Origin: Pseudomonadota bacterium | Lineage (GTDB): Bacteria; Pseudomonadota; Alphaproteobacteria; Sphingomonadales; Sphingomonadaceae | DNA: 64,000 nucleotides | Direction of reading: 5' to 3' | Assembly: GCA_023433305.1 (NCBI GenBank) | Contig: JAEZCZ010000084.1 | Location: 4,860-68,859, forward strand | Part shown: positions 1 to 10,803 of the stretch, in pieces | How positions within the stretch are numbered: position 1 is the stretch's first letter | Layout of the letters: the number at the start of each line of letters is the position of its first letter | Notes under the pieces: generated by a model | Told to the model about the DNA's origin: nothing | Seen by the model: only the letters and a program-made list of their open reading frames with translations | The model's database searches: none | Made by a program: the position numbers and the translations under genes

Positions 1-1
1 A

Positions 2-655
2 AAGCGCGCGACAGGCGGGGATAAGGAATCGAAAATCGCCGCCTCGGTGTTGGGCCAGGCGCTGGAGCTGCTGCGCGCAGGCAAGCCGGCCCGGTTGACC
101 GAGCCGAAGGACGACGAAGAGGCGCGCGTGTTCGCGCAGGCGCAACTGCTTACCGCCAAGCCCGTGCTCTACGTCTGCAACGTCGCTGAGGAAGAGGCGG
201 CGACCGGCAATGCCCTGTCTGAAAAGGTCTTCGCGAAGGCACAGGCCGAGGGCGCGCAAGCTGTCGTCGTCTCCGCGGCGATAGAGGCCGAGCTCGTGGC
301 GATGGATGCCGAGGAACGCGCCGAGTACCTCAAGGAACTCGGCCTCGAGGAGACGGGCCTCGCGCGTGTGATCCGCGCGGGCTATCGCTTGCTCGGACTG
401 CAGACCTTCTTCACCGTGGGACCTAAAGAAGCGCGCGCCTGGACTTTCCCCGCCGGAGCCAAGGCACCTCAGGCCGCTGGCGAGATCCATAGTGACTTCG
501 AGAAGGGCTTCATCCGCGCCGAGACGATCGCCTACGAGGATTACGTGGCACTTGGCGGCGAGAGCGGCGCGAAGGACGCCGGCAAGCTACGCCAGGAAGG
601 CAAGGAATACCTCGTGCAGGACGGCGACGTGCTGCATTTCAAGTTCAACGTCTGA
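2..655 (+). CDS. ychF: Redox-regulated ATPase YchF (Obg-like), C-terminal part
   Basis: The reading frame is open from the window edge, so the gene is 5'-truncated by the window and its GTPase-fold G motifs lie upstream. The 217 visible residues match the second half of YchF/OLA1: the coiled-coil helical region, then the TGS domain with YRLLGLQTFFTVGP, ARAWTF and the conserved ending IRAETIAYEDYV...DVLHFKFNV. YchF is a ribosome-associated, ATP-preferring member of the Obg family linked to translation and oxidative stress (family knowledge). A GTG at 47 opens a shorter frame but lies inside the conserved protein and is not the start. A hairpin at 664-693 follows the stop. Confidence 0.95.
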   Translation, partial: KRATGGDKESKIAASVLGQALELLRAGKPARLTEPKDDEEARVFAQAQLLTAKPVLYVCNVAEEEAATGNALSEKVFAKAQAEGAQAVVVSAAIEAELVAMDAEERAEYLKELGLEETGLARVIRAGYRLLGLQTFFTVGPKEARAWTFPAGAKAPQAAGEIHSDFEKGFIRAETIAYEDYVALGGESGAKDAGKLRQEGKEYLVQDGDVLHFKFNV

Positions 656-663
656 CAAGAAAA

Positions 664-693
664 CGGCGCGGGTGACTTCAGCCACCCGCGCCG
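664..693. terminator. Bidirectional hairpin terminator between ychF and the TPR gene
   Basis: An 11-bp GC-rich stem (664-674 with 683-693) has an 8-base loop. Read on the minus strand it is followed by TTTTCTT, so it best serves the convergent TPR gene. On the plus strand it lies 9 bases after the ychF stop but has no clear U-run. Confidence 0.7.
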
Positions 694-718
694 CTCTAAT
701 AATCGGGAGACCGCTGCC

Positions 719-1993
719 TCAGGCGCGGCTCTCGATGTAGGCCGTCCACATTTTCGCGACCGGCTTCCGGTCGCCGGAGATCTGCGCGAACGAGCTCTTC
801 GCTTCGGCCATCTTGCTCTGATGGACCTGCGCGATGCCGATACGGGTCAGGACCTGATCGCGATCGACGCTGCCCTTCTCGAGAGCGAGCTTGAACATTT
901 CCTCGGCCTTGGCGTGCTCCCCGAGGGAGAGATAGACGTCGCCGGCGTTGAACGCCGCGCGCCCATCGGCGGACGAAGCCGCCTCGGCCGCATAATCGGC
1001 GGCAAGCTTGGCCTCTTCGGAAGTGCGACTGTCGACGATGCGCTTGGTGTCCGTGTAGAACGGGTCGCTCGAGGTGAAAGCGCCGGCCTGGACTCCCGAA
1101 GCGAGCACTTTGCTCACTTCGGTCGGCAGGACACGCGGATCGAGCGTCGTCACGTAAGTCTCGAATTCGGAACGCTGGCTCAGGCTGCCGGTCAGCGCCA
1201 TGAGACGCAGCACGTCGAGGCTGGCCTGCGCGTTCCCGGCGACCAGCGCATTCACCACCTGCAGCGCCTGCAGCCAGCTCTTCTCGGTCGGGTTGTGCTG
1301 CACGAGAAGAGCCGACCAATCGGCCGCCTGATCGTTCAGCTTGTTGTCGTAAGCCACCTTGAGCCCGCGCAGATACCAGGCGTCGGGAACGGCCTGGCCG
1401 GCGGCCTTCTGCGCCTCGATCAAGCCCTTCAGATAGTCCAGCCCCTGTGCGGCCTGGCCTTCCTTGAAATAGGACTCCGCAATCAGGCCCTGGGGATTGT
1501 CCTGCGTGTAACCGGCATCGACAGCGGCCTGGAGCGCGGTGCGCGCAGCCGCATAGTCTCCGGCATTGTACGCCAGGCTGCCCACGAAGAACTGGAGCTG
1601 GCCGATCTGGGCCGGGTCTGCCTGGCCGCTGGCAAGCATCAGCTCGAGCCCTTGCCGCTGCAAGGTCGCATCGTTCAGCTTGTTGCCGAGCAGGAGCGAA
1701 AGGCTGCCAGCAAGGAAGCGGTCGTTGGGCGTCTCGATGGCGGCGATGACCCCGGGCAACTGCGCCTTGGCGGAAGCATAATCGGCGCCTTCGGCATTGG
1801 CCACGTCGGCAACCGGCTGGTAGGCGGCGGCAAAAGCCTTCGAATTCTGCGACTTGCCGTTGGAACGCTGCGCCATCGCTGGCGTCTCGGCGATCGTCGT
1901 GCCGACGAAACCGAGGCCAATCAGCAAGGCAAGGGCGAGGCGACGGCTCGATTTCCGGCGCGCATTACGCGCGGGGGGGAACGTGCGAAGCAT
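719..1993 (-). CDS. Exported TPR-repeat protein of unknown function
   Basis: This 424-residue protein starts with a basic stretch, a hydrophobic segment (about residues 19-33) and an AMAQ-type cleavage site near residue 42, so it is probably periplasmic. Its body is Ala-rich helical repeats. The TPR pattern is clearest near the C-terminus, around GRAAFNAGDVYLSLGEHAKA, where an A-F-NAGDVYLSLGE-AKAEEMFK-AL unit is visible, and in the middle around SLAYNAGDYAAARTALQAAV. An AGGAGAG ribosome site lies about 10 bases upstream of the ATG. Exported TPR proteins usually scaffold envelope complexes, but no partner is identifiable here. It is divergent from gyrA, separated by 292 bases with no promoter I could assign. 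Confidence 0.8.
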   Translation of the reverse strand: MLRTFPPARNARRKSSRRLALALLIGLGFVGTTIAETPAMAQRSNGKSQNSKAFAAAYQPVADVANAEGADYASAKAQLPGVIAAIETPNDRFLAGSLSLLLGNKLNDATLQRQGLELMLASGQADPAQIGQLQFFVGSLAYNAGDYAAARTALQAAVDAGYTQDNPQGLIAESYFKEGQAAQGLDYLKGLIEAQKAAGQAVPDAWYLRGLKVAYDNKLNDQAADWSALLVQHNPTEKSWLQALQVVNALVAGNAQASLDVLRLMALTGSLSQRSEFETYVTTLDPRVLPTEVSKVLASGVQAGAFTSSDPFYTDTKRIVDSRTSEEAKLAADYAAEAASSADGRAAFNAGDVYLSLGEHAKAEEMFKLALEKGSVDRDQVLTRIGIAQVHQSKMAEAKSSFAQISGDRKPVAKMWTAYIESRA

Positions 1994-2285
1994 ATTTCAA
2001 ATCTCTCCTGTCGGGATGAACCTCCGCCAAGCGGGGTCCAAACTCGGGCGCGCTACTGCCGGGAAACCTCCGGGAATGCAATTCGCTCCTAGAAATCCGC
2101 GACTGAATGCCAATTTAACCGTTCGGGCGCCTGCCGTTCAGCGGTCCTCGGACCGCGCGGCGGCAAGTGTGGAAAAAGGGCCGGAATGCGCCCCTCTCTC
2201 CCCCCTTCCGCTGGCTTGCCTTGGGCCGATGTCCTAGGGCCTTTGCGACAAGACGAAACGACAACAAGACGGGCTAACCGCGCAC

Positions 2286-5075
<2,790 letters not shown>

Positions 5076-5105
5076 ACCCTCCCCGCATTGTCGCTGTCTT
5101 ACGGC

Positions 5106-5792
5106 CTATTTGTTGACGACGATCCGCAGTTCGGGGTCGCGCTTGCGCAAGGTTTGCGCGACCCCAACGGCAATGAGCAGTTGCCCGAGGTAGTAGACCG
5201 GCCAGACCAGAACCTGAGGAACAATGTCGCCCTGCAGCGGGCCCATCTCGGCGAATAACAGAATGTCGGAGACAAGAAACAGCACCGCGCCGGCCCCGAC
5301 GCGATAGCGCGGGAACAAGCTCGCCCAGGCGCTCGCGGCCATTGCGCCGAGCGCCAACGCGTAGAGTCCGACGTTGGTCGCCTCCGCTCGATCAACTGGC
5401 AGAAGCCAGGCGATCACCGGCGTCAAGAGCAGCATCGCTAGGACGGCCGCTTTCTGGCTATGTGTCAGGCGCGACCTCCGATTGCGCAGGTACACCCCCA
5501 TCGCCATCACGTGGTAGGCGAAGAACAGCAAGCCGCCGATCAGCCGCTCGGTCTCGATCTCCAGTGCCATGTCGCCGAGCGAGGCTGCACCGAAGGCCCA
5601 GGCCATTAGACGCGCGTCAGGGCTCGAGTGCCGTTGCCAAAGATAAAGCGCCAGCAGGCCGACTGCCGCCCCCTTGAGGGGGATCAGGTATAGCTCGGGC
5701 CACGGCCCCCAGCGTAAATAATAGAACGCCAACGCCGCCGCGATGCTCGCAAGCAACAGCGGACGTCTTTCGGCAAGCGCGCGGCGGGGCAT
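5106..5792 (-). CDS. YhhN/TMEM86-family membrane protein (lysoplasmalogenase-like)
   Basis: A 228-residue integral membrane protein with about eight hydrophobic helices, ending shortly after WPVYYLGQLLIAVGVAQ. Family-typical features are LKGAAVG in the second helix, GDMALE, FAYHVMAMGVY and VLFLVSDILLF. Eukaryotic TMEM86 and some bacterial YhhN proteins hydrolyse lysoplasmalogens; the bacterial substrate is generally unproven. I chose the ATG at 5792 because a longer frame to 5861 would begin inside trmFO and adds 23 residues without family character. It is convergent with gyrA, with only 30 bases between the stops. Confidence 0.8.
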   Translation of the reverse strand: MPRRALAERRPLLLASIAAALAFYYLRWGPWPELYLIPLKGAAVGLLALYLWQRHSSPDARLMAWAFGAASLGDMALEIETERLIGGLLFFAYHVMAMGVYLRNRRSRLTHSQKAAVLAMLLLTPVIAWLLPVDRAEATNVGLYALALGAMAASAWASLFPRYRVGAGAVLFLVSDILLFAEMGPLQGDIVPQVLVWPVYYLGQLLIAVGVAQTLRKRDPELRIVVNK

Positions 5793-5838
5793 GGCGCTCC
5801 CTTGACGCGCTTGGCCCGTCGGAGCAAGCGCCCACGCC

Positions 5839-7188
5839 ATGACGCATGACGTGCACATCATCGGCGGCGGCCTCGCCGGCAGCGAGGCGGCGTGGCAGCT
5901 CGCTCAGCGAGGCGTACGTGTGCGCTTGTCCGAAATGCGTGGCGGAGGCGGTGAGACCCCGGCGCATCAGACCGACGGGCTGGCCGAATTGGTCTGCTCG
6001 AACAGCTTCCGGTCGGACGACCACGAGCACAATGCCGTGGGCCTGCTGCATCACGAAATGCGCCAGCTTGACTCTTTGATCATGCGTGCCGGTGAAGTTG
6101 CGCGCGTGCCGGCCGGCTCGGCGATGGCGGTCGACCGCGAGGTGTTCTCGGCGGAAGTGCAGCGGGCGCTCGAGCAGCATCCCGATGTCGAGATCGTGCG
6201 CGAAAAGATCGACGCCCTGCCCGACAGCGGCCTCACGATCGTCGCCACCGGGCCGCTGACCGCCGCCACGCTCGCCGAAAGCATCGGAAGCGCGACCGGT
6301 GCCGAAAGCCTCGCCTTTTTCGATGCCATTGCACCGATCGTGCACCGCGACAGCATCAACATGGACGTGTGCTGGATGGCGGCCCGGTGGGACAAGGGAG
6401 GTAAGGACTACATCAACTGCCCGATGACCAAAGAGCAGTATCTCGCCTTCCACCAGGGCCTGCTCGACGGCGAGAAAGGCGAGTTCAAGGACTGGGAGGA
6501 GAATACCCCGTACTTCGAAGGCTGCATGCCGATCGAGGTCATGGCCGAACGCGGGGTCGATACGTTGCGGTTCGGACCGATGAAGCCGGTGGGGCTCGAC
6601 AATCCGCATTGGGCGACCCCCGAGCACCCCACGGGGCGCTGGCCTTACGCGGTCGTGCAGTTGCGGCAGGACAACAAGCTCGGCACGCTGTGGAACATGG
6701 TCGGGTTCCAGACCAAGCTCAAGTATGCCGAGCAGGTACGCCTGTTTCGCACCATTCCGGGCCTGGAGAATGCCGAGTTCGCGCGGCTCGGCGGGCTGCA
6801 CCGCAATACTTTCCTGAATTCGCCGATGCTGCTCGACCGCCAGTTGCGTCTGAAGAGCGCTCCACACATCCGGTTCGCGGGGCAGATCACGGGTTGTGAG
6901 GGTTATGTCGAGAGCTCGGCGGTGGGCCTGCTGGCCGGGCTGATGGCGGCTGCCGAAGTCGCCGGCCGAGACTGGGTGCCGCCTCCCCGCACCAGCGCGA
7001 TGGGCGCACTTCTCGCGCACATCACCGGGGATGCCGAGGCGGACAGCTACCAGCCGATGAACGTCAACTTTGGCCTGTTCCCGCCCCTACCCGAGGCGAA
7101 GAAGAAGCAGCGCAAGGAAGCCTACACGGAGCGGGCCAAGGCCGACTATGGCCAATGGCTCGCTGGCAGCGAGGCACTACCGGCCTGA
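5839..7188 (+). CDS. trmFO: tRNA (uracil-54 C5) methyltransferase, folate/FAD-dependent
   Basis: This 449-residue flavoprotein makes m5U54 in the T-loop of tRNA using methylenetetrahydrofolate. The N-terminal FAD motif is [13 protein letters not shown] (GxGxxG at residues 9-14). The two cysteines known to matter in the family are present: C53 in [11 protein letters not shown] and the one in [31 protein letters not shown] and [13 protein letters not shown] are family signatures. The protein is full length. Its stop codon abuts the stop of the convergent EF-hand gene with no intergenic base. Confidence 0.96.
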   Translation: MTHDVHIIGGGLAGSEAAWQLAQRGVRVRLSEMRGGGGETPAHQTDGLAELVCSNSFRSDDHEHNAVGLLHHEMRQLDSLIMRAGEVARVPAGSAMAVDREVFSAEVQRALEQHPDVEIVREKIDALPDSGLTIVATGPLTAATLAESIGSATGAESLAFFDAIAPIVHRDSINMDVCWMAARWDKGGKDYINCPMTKEQYLAFHQGLLDGEKGEFKDWEENTPYFEGCMPIEVMAERGVDTLRFGPMKPVGLDNPHWATPEHPTGRWPYAVVQLRQDNKLGTLWNMVGFQTKLKYAEQVRLFRTIPGLENAEFARLGGLHRNTFLNSPMLLDRQLRLKSAPHIRFAGQITGCEGYVESSAVGLLAGLMAAAEVAGRDWVPPPRTSAMGALLAHITGDAEADSYQPMNVNFGLFPPLPEAKKKQRKEAYTERAKADYGQWLAGSEALPA

Positions 7189-7641
7189 TCAGCAATTGCA
7201 CCGCGCGCGCCGAGTCGGCGCGGGGGCGGTGCTGGCAAACTCCTCGGGGGTAAGCTCGCGATCGCCGTTTGCGTCGGCCCCGTCGAACCGCTGGGCCGTG
7301 GTGACCGCCCATTCCTCGAATGTGAGAAGATTGTTGCCGTCCTTGTCGAGCTTGCGGAAGGCATCCGTGCGCGTCGAAAGCATTTCGTTGCGCGTGATCC
7401 GATTATCGCGATCACGGTCGTAGCGGAAGAAGCGTTGCTGCTCGCGCGACAGTTCAGTCGCTTCCGGAGGTGCCGGACCTTCAAGCCCTGCCACGTCCGC
7501 TGTCGGTAGACCTGTGGGTTTCTCCGATGGGGCGATGGGCGGCGGTGCGCCCTCCTCCACCTCGGCGCGCCCCTGAAGCCAGAACAGCCCGACCGCCAGC
7601 AATACGAGTGCGCCAAAGGCGCCCAGCACAATCCGGTTCAC
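7189..7641 (-). CDS. Membrane-anchored or exported EF-hand protein
   Basis: A 150-residue protein with an N-terminal hydrophobic segment (residues 4-22, signal anchor) and a Pro-rich linker. Three EF-hand calcium loops follow: DRDRDNRITRNE, DKDGNNLLTFEE and DANGDRELTPEE. All keep Asp at loop position 1 and Glu at 12. The tail ends in RRARCNC. Small periplasmic EF-hand proteins are common in sphingomonads and are presumed calcium sensors or buffers; no partner is known. The start is GTG with a G-rich site upstream. It lies 23 bases after the squalene-synthase-like gene, probably in one transcript. Confidence 0.8.
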   Translation of the reverse strand: MNRIVLGAFGALVLLAVGLFWLQGRAEVEEGAPPPIAPSEKPTGLPTADVAGLEGPAPPEATELSREQQRFFRYDRDRDNRITRNEMLSTRTDAFRKLDKDGNNLLTFEEWAVTTAQRFDGADANGDRELTPEEFASTAPAPTRRARCNC

Positions 7642-7664
7642 AGCGTCACCCCCCGATCGTCAAG

Positions 7665-8312
7665 CTACCGCCCTGTCCACCCTATCCGCAAGGCCAGAAG
7701 CGCGCTGCCCGGACCCGAGAGCAATGGCGCGCCGCCCTTGCGCAGCGCCGCCGCACCGAGTCCGGCCAAGATGGCCAAAGGCCGAAGCGACGACGAGAGA
7801 GGCGGCGGCGTGAGCGCCTTGCCGTACTCGACGACCAGCGCCCGTTCTTCGCCGTCGGAGATGTTCGCGGCCAGATCCGCCAAAGCCCATAGTCGCGCGG
7901 CCCGTTCGGCGTTGCCCACCGCTTCGACTCCAAGCTCCTGTGCCAGGCAGGCGAAAGCGGCACCGCGCCCGGAGACGAAGTCCGCGATGACCTCGGGCGT
8001 CAAGGTTTCCGACAACAGCGCCTCCCAACCCGTGGCGAGATCTGCCAGTCGGGACCGGTCTTCCCACTGTCGGAGCGCCGCGATCAAGGGCTCCCCGTCG
8101 GGCAATTCGGACGCCGGGCGGGCAAGCGTTTCGCGCCACCAGGCGAGCCTGAGCTGGGCGGCTATTGGTTCGCGCACCTGGCGAACGATCGCCCCGAGCC
8201 GAGTATCGAGTGCCAACAGCGCCAGCGTCGCCGGCCGGGCCCGTGTCGGCGCGTAGGCCAGCGCAAGCCGTTCGACAGGCCGCAAATCCGCCAGCAAGGC
8301 ATTGTCGCTCAT
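7665..8312 (-). CDS. Squalene/phytoene synthase-like protein, probably non-catalytic
   Basis: A 215-residue helical protein resembling the trans-isoprenyl diphosphate synthase head-to-head family, especially the short NDUFAF6-like branch. RLAWWRETL sits where the family has its conserved WR region, and LWALADLAANISDGEE resembles the helix around the second aspartate motif. The two Asp-rich DxxxD motifs that bind diphosphate-Mg are absent, and the length is about 60 residues below active squalene/phytoene synthases. An assembly-factor or structural role is therefore more likely than carotenoid synthesis, which is an inference. It is divergent from the Tad-like cluster. Confidence 0.65.
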   Translation of the reverse strand: MSDNALLADLRPVERLALAYAPTRARPATLALLALDTRLGAIVRQVREPIAAQLRLAWWRETLARPASELPDGEPLIAALRQWEDRSRLADLATGWEALLSETLTPEVIADFVSGRGAAFACLAQELGVEAVGNAERAARLWALADLAANISDGEERALVVEYGKALTPPPLSSSLRPLAILAGLGAAALRKGGAPLLSGPGSALLALRIGWTGR

Positions 8313-8468
8313 GGCGTCGTCGGCCGCCCTTTGTCCATCAGGCCAGCTGCGGCCCTCACGGAGAAAATCATTGAGACTTCCTTAACCCTGACGATGCACT
8401 TTGCGCTTACCACGGGTCTCTACGGATGCGTCCTGCAAAAGTTCGAGGCGAGAGGGCGGGCGATCGAC

Positions 8469-9770
8469 ATGCGTAGCTATCTTCGCAAGAAACTGGCCGA
8501 TTTGCGCCGCAGCACCTGCGGCAATGCAACGATGATGACGGCGCTGGGCCTACCGGCGCTTCTCGGGGCAACCGGTTACGGCGTCGACACCGCGCAGTGG
8601 TACATGTGGCAACGCGAATTGCAGCATTCTGTCGATCAGGCAGCTATCGGCGGGGCTTGGGCGCTCGCCTACGACCGAACCAGCACAGCCTACACGTTGC
8701 GCGCGCAGCAAGAATACTACGCCAACCAGAATATCACCGCGGACTTCGATAGCGAACCCACGATTCGCCTGGCCGATTACAACGGCGGCAATGACAACAG
8801 CGTCCTCGTCACGGCGACCGTCACGCGTAGCCTCCCCTTCAGCAGCCTGCTGCTCAATCGCACCACGACGATCGGCGCGCGTGCCCAGGCGGCTTTCGAG
8901 GCAGGCTCGAAGTACAACGCCTGCCTCATCACCCTCAAGGAGAATGGCACCACCTTCCAGGTAGGCGGCAACGCACAGGTAATCGCCAACTGCGGCTTGG
9001 GAGCCCTGTCGTGCAGCGACAACGCGATTGTCATTGACGGCAGTGCAACCGTTGAGACGACCTCGATCGCCGCATGTGGAACGGTGACAAATCCCGCGAA
9101 GAACGAATCCGCGGTGCACGAAAAAGTTACCAACCTTTCGGACGCCTATGCGGAGATCCCCGTCCCGGAACCGGATGAAAGCACACCCAAGCGAGCCTAC
9201 AAGTGCGACGGTAATGGCAAGAAGGCCATCGCCAGCCTCCAGCCAGGGATTTACGAAGGCGGCATCACGGTCAGCTGTCAAACGACCTTCAACCCTGGGA
9301 TTTATTACATCGATGGCGGCACGCTGGACATGTCGACCAATGCCCCCGTCGTGGGGACGAACGTCCTCTTCGTCTTGCGAAAGGGTGCTCAACTGAAGCT
9401 GGGCGGCCAAGGCGGCACCGGGTCGATCTCGCTGACTCCGATGCAGGAAGCGCACTTCATCGGAACGGACTACGAGGACGAGGCCGCCCTCCTCTCGCAA
9501 ATGCTCTTCATCGAAGACAAGACCGGCGAAACTGAACCCGCCGATCACCAGATCAACGGCAATTCCGAGCTGAACCTGGAGGGGGTGATTTATCTGCCCA
9601 ACGGCAATGTCCAGATCAACGGCACCTCGGGCTCGCGAACGGACCTGTGCTTCCAGATTTCGGCCTACACGCTCGACATTCGCGGCAACGCATACCTGAA
9701 GACCCTGTGCGAGTACGATTCCAGCAGCGAACTGGGGTCCACGACCCCCGGCGTAAGGCTGATCGCCTGA
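8469..9770 (+). CDS. TadG-like pilus-associated protein with beta-rich C-terminal domain
   Basis: A 433-residue protein. A short basic N-terminus is followed by one hydrophobic segment (TALGLPALLGATGYGVDTAQ), then the GVDTAQWYMWQRELQHSVDQAA pattern of Tad/TadE-TadG proteins. The C-terminal two-thirds is Gly/Asn-rich with repeats such as GIYEGGITV, GIYYIDGGTLDM and LNLEGVIYLPNGNVQING, resembling stacked beta strands. It has six or more cysteines, fitting an extracytoplasmic protein. I chose the ATG at 8469, after a GAGG/GGGCGGG stretch; an upstream frame to 8331 adds non-typical sequence. The next gene starts in the last base of its stop codon. Confidence 0.75.
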   Translation: MRSYLRKKLADLRRSTCGNATMMTALGLPALLGATGYGVDTAQWYMWQRELQHSVDQAAIGGAWALAYDRTSTAYTLRAQQEYYANQNITADFDSEPTIRLADYNGGNDNSVLVTATVTRSLPFSSLLLNRTTTIGARAQAAFEAGSKYNACLITLKENGTTFQVGGNAQVIANCGLGALSCSDNAIVIDGSATVETTSIAACGTVTNPAKNESAVHEKVTNLSDAYAEIPVPEPDESTPKRAYKCDGNGKKAIASLQPGIYEGGITVSCQTTFNPGIYYIDGGTLDMSTNAPVVGTNVLFVLRKGAQLKLGGQGGTGSISLTPMQEAHFIGTDYEDEAALLSQMLFIEDKTGETEPADHQINGNSELNLEGVIYLPNGNVQINGTSGSRTDLCFQISAYTLDIRGNAYLKTLCEYDSSSELGSTTPGVRLIA

Positions 9771-10225
9771 TGGTAAGGCGGTTGTCCTCTCTTCTTTGGC
9801 GGAATCAGCGCGGCGCCATGGCCATCGAAACGGCAATCGTCGCTCCAGTATTAGCGCTGATGGCGATCGGCACGTTCGAAGCCGGCATGATGGTGTCGCG
9901 GCAGCAGGAACTGCAAAGCTCGGCAAGCGAAGCTGAAAGCATCATCCTCGCGGCCGCCGCGGGCACCGGAACCGATTCAGCGACGATCGAAGCGGTCATC
10001 GAGGATTCGCTCGGCCTGTCGGACGAGCAGGTTACGCTCGAGCAGCGCTTCCGCTGCAACACCGCCGAGACCTTGGTGACCGCGGCCTCGGAGTGCGACG
10101 CCAAGCAGCCGATCTATCAGTACGTGAACTTGCAGGTGATCGACACCTACACACCGGTCTGGGTCAGCTTCGGCATGTTCTCGCCTTTCGTGTACAATGT
10201 CGAACGTACGGTGCAGGTCAAATGA
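9770..10225 (+). CDS. TadE-like pilus assembly protein
   Basis: A 151-residue minor pseudopilin-like protein. Basic residues and NQRGAMAIETAIVAPVLALM form the classic TadE N-terminus, with an invariant Glu (here E20) inside the hydrophobic segment. That segment serves as both prepilin-type recognition region and membrane anchor. The remainder is a small extracytoplasmic domain with two cysteines. It overlaps the previous gene by one base (TGATG) and the next by four (ATGA), indicating translational coupling. No prepilin peptidase or Tad secretion ATPase is present in the window. Confidence 0.8.
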   Translation: MVRRLSSLLWRNQRGAMAIETAIVAPVLALMAIGTFEAGMMVSRQQELQSSASEAESIILAAAAGTGTDSATIEAVIEDSLGLSDEQVTLEQRFRCNTAETLVTAASECDAKQPIYQYVNLQVIDTYTPVWVSFGMFSPFVYNVERTVQVK

Positions 10226-10665
10226 GGCGTCCGGCTTTCCGAAAGTGGCTCGGTCGCATCGGGTGCGATCATCGCGGCAGTGTTCTCGTCGAGTTCGCTC
10301 TGCTCGCACCGGTCATCATCGCGCTCCTGATCGGCGTCGTCCAAGTAGGGCTGCACGTCCAGAACTCGAACGCCGTTCGCAACCTGGCATCCGACGGCGC
10401 GCGCATGGCGACCGTTGCCTACCAGCGGGGCAACCAACTTACTGCTGAGCAGATCGGGATCATGATCCGTTCGGAAGGCGTGGGGGGTAAATATAACCTG
10501 GACACCGACCGGCTCGAAATCAACGTCACGCAACCTACGAGCCGGATTGGCGGCGTGCGGGAGATGATGATCCAAATCACCTACGATCCGCCCAACTTCC
10601 TCTCGTTTGCGGGAGTGAGCGCTTTGCAGCTCACTTACGAACGCCCGGTTTTCCTGCTGCTCTGA
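10222..10665 (+). CDS. TadE-like pilus assembly protein
   Basis: A 147-residue TadE-family protein beginning MRRPAFRKWLGRIGCDHRGS, followed by VLVEFALLAPVIIALLIGVV. The conserved Glu lies near the start of the hydrophobic segment. The soluble part keeps the NAVRNLASDGARMA helix typical of TadE. Its ATG overlaps the preceding stop (ATGA), and it ends the first Tad-like sub-operon. It is followed by 138 bases before the VWA protein. Confidence 0.8.
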   Translation: MRRPAFRKWLGRIGCDHRGSVLVEFALLAPVIIALLIGVVQVGLHVQNSNAVRNLASDGARMATVAYQRGNQLTAEQIGIMIRSEGVGGKYNLDTDRLEINVTQPTSRIGGVREMMIQITYDPPNFLSFAGVSALQLTYERPVFLLL

Positions 10666-10803
10666 GTGGCAGGCCAAGGAGCTCGCGGAGCTAGTTGGCA
10701 AGCGCCCGTCGACGACACTCAGCATCGCGTTAACCAGTTCTGTTGGGGATGTTTAACCACCCCCATTGCGGATAAGCTTACCGAAGCCCGCTAGTGTTTT
10801 TGC

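Noticed and set aside
821..2092. A 423-codon plus-strand frame opposite the TPR gene
   Set aside because: The minus-strand protein has a signal peptide, TPR pattern and ribosome site; the plus-strand frame has none and overlaps it entirely.
5617..7020. 467-codon minus-strand frame opposite trmFO
   Set aside because: It is antisense to conserved trmFO and has no domain.
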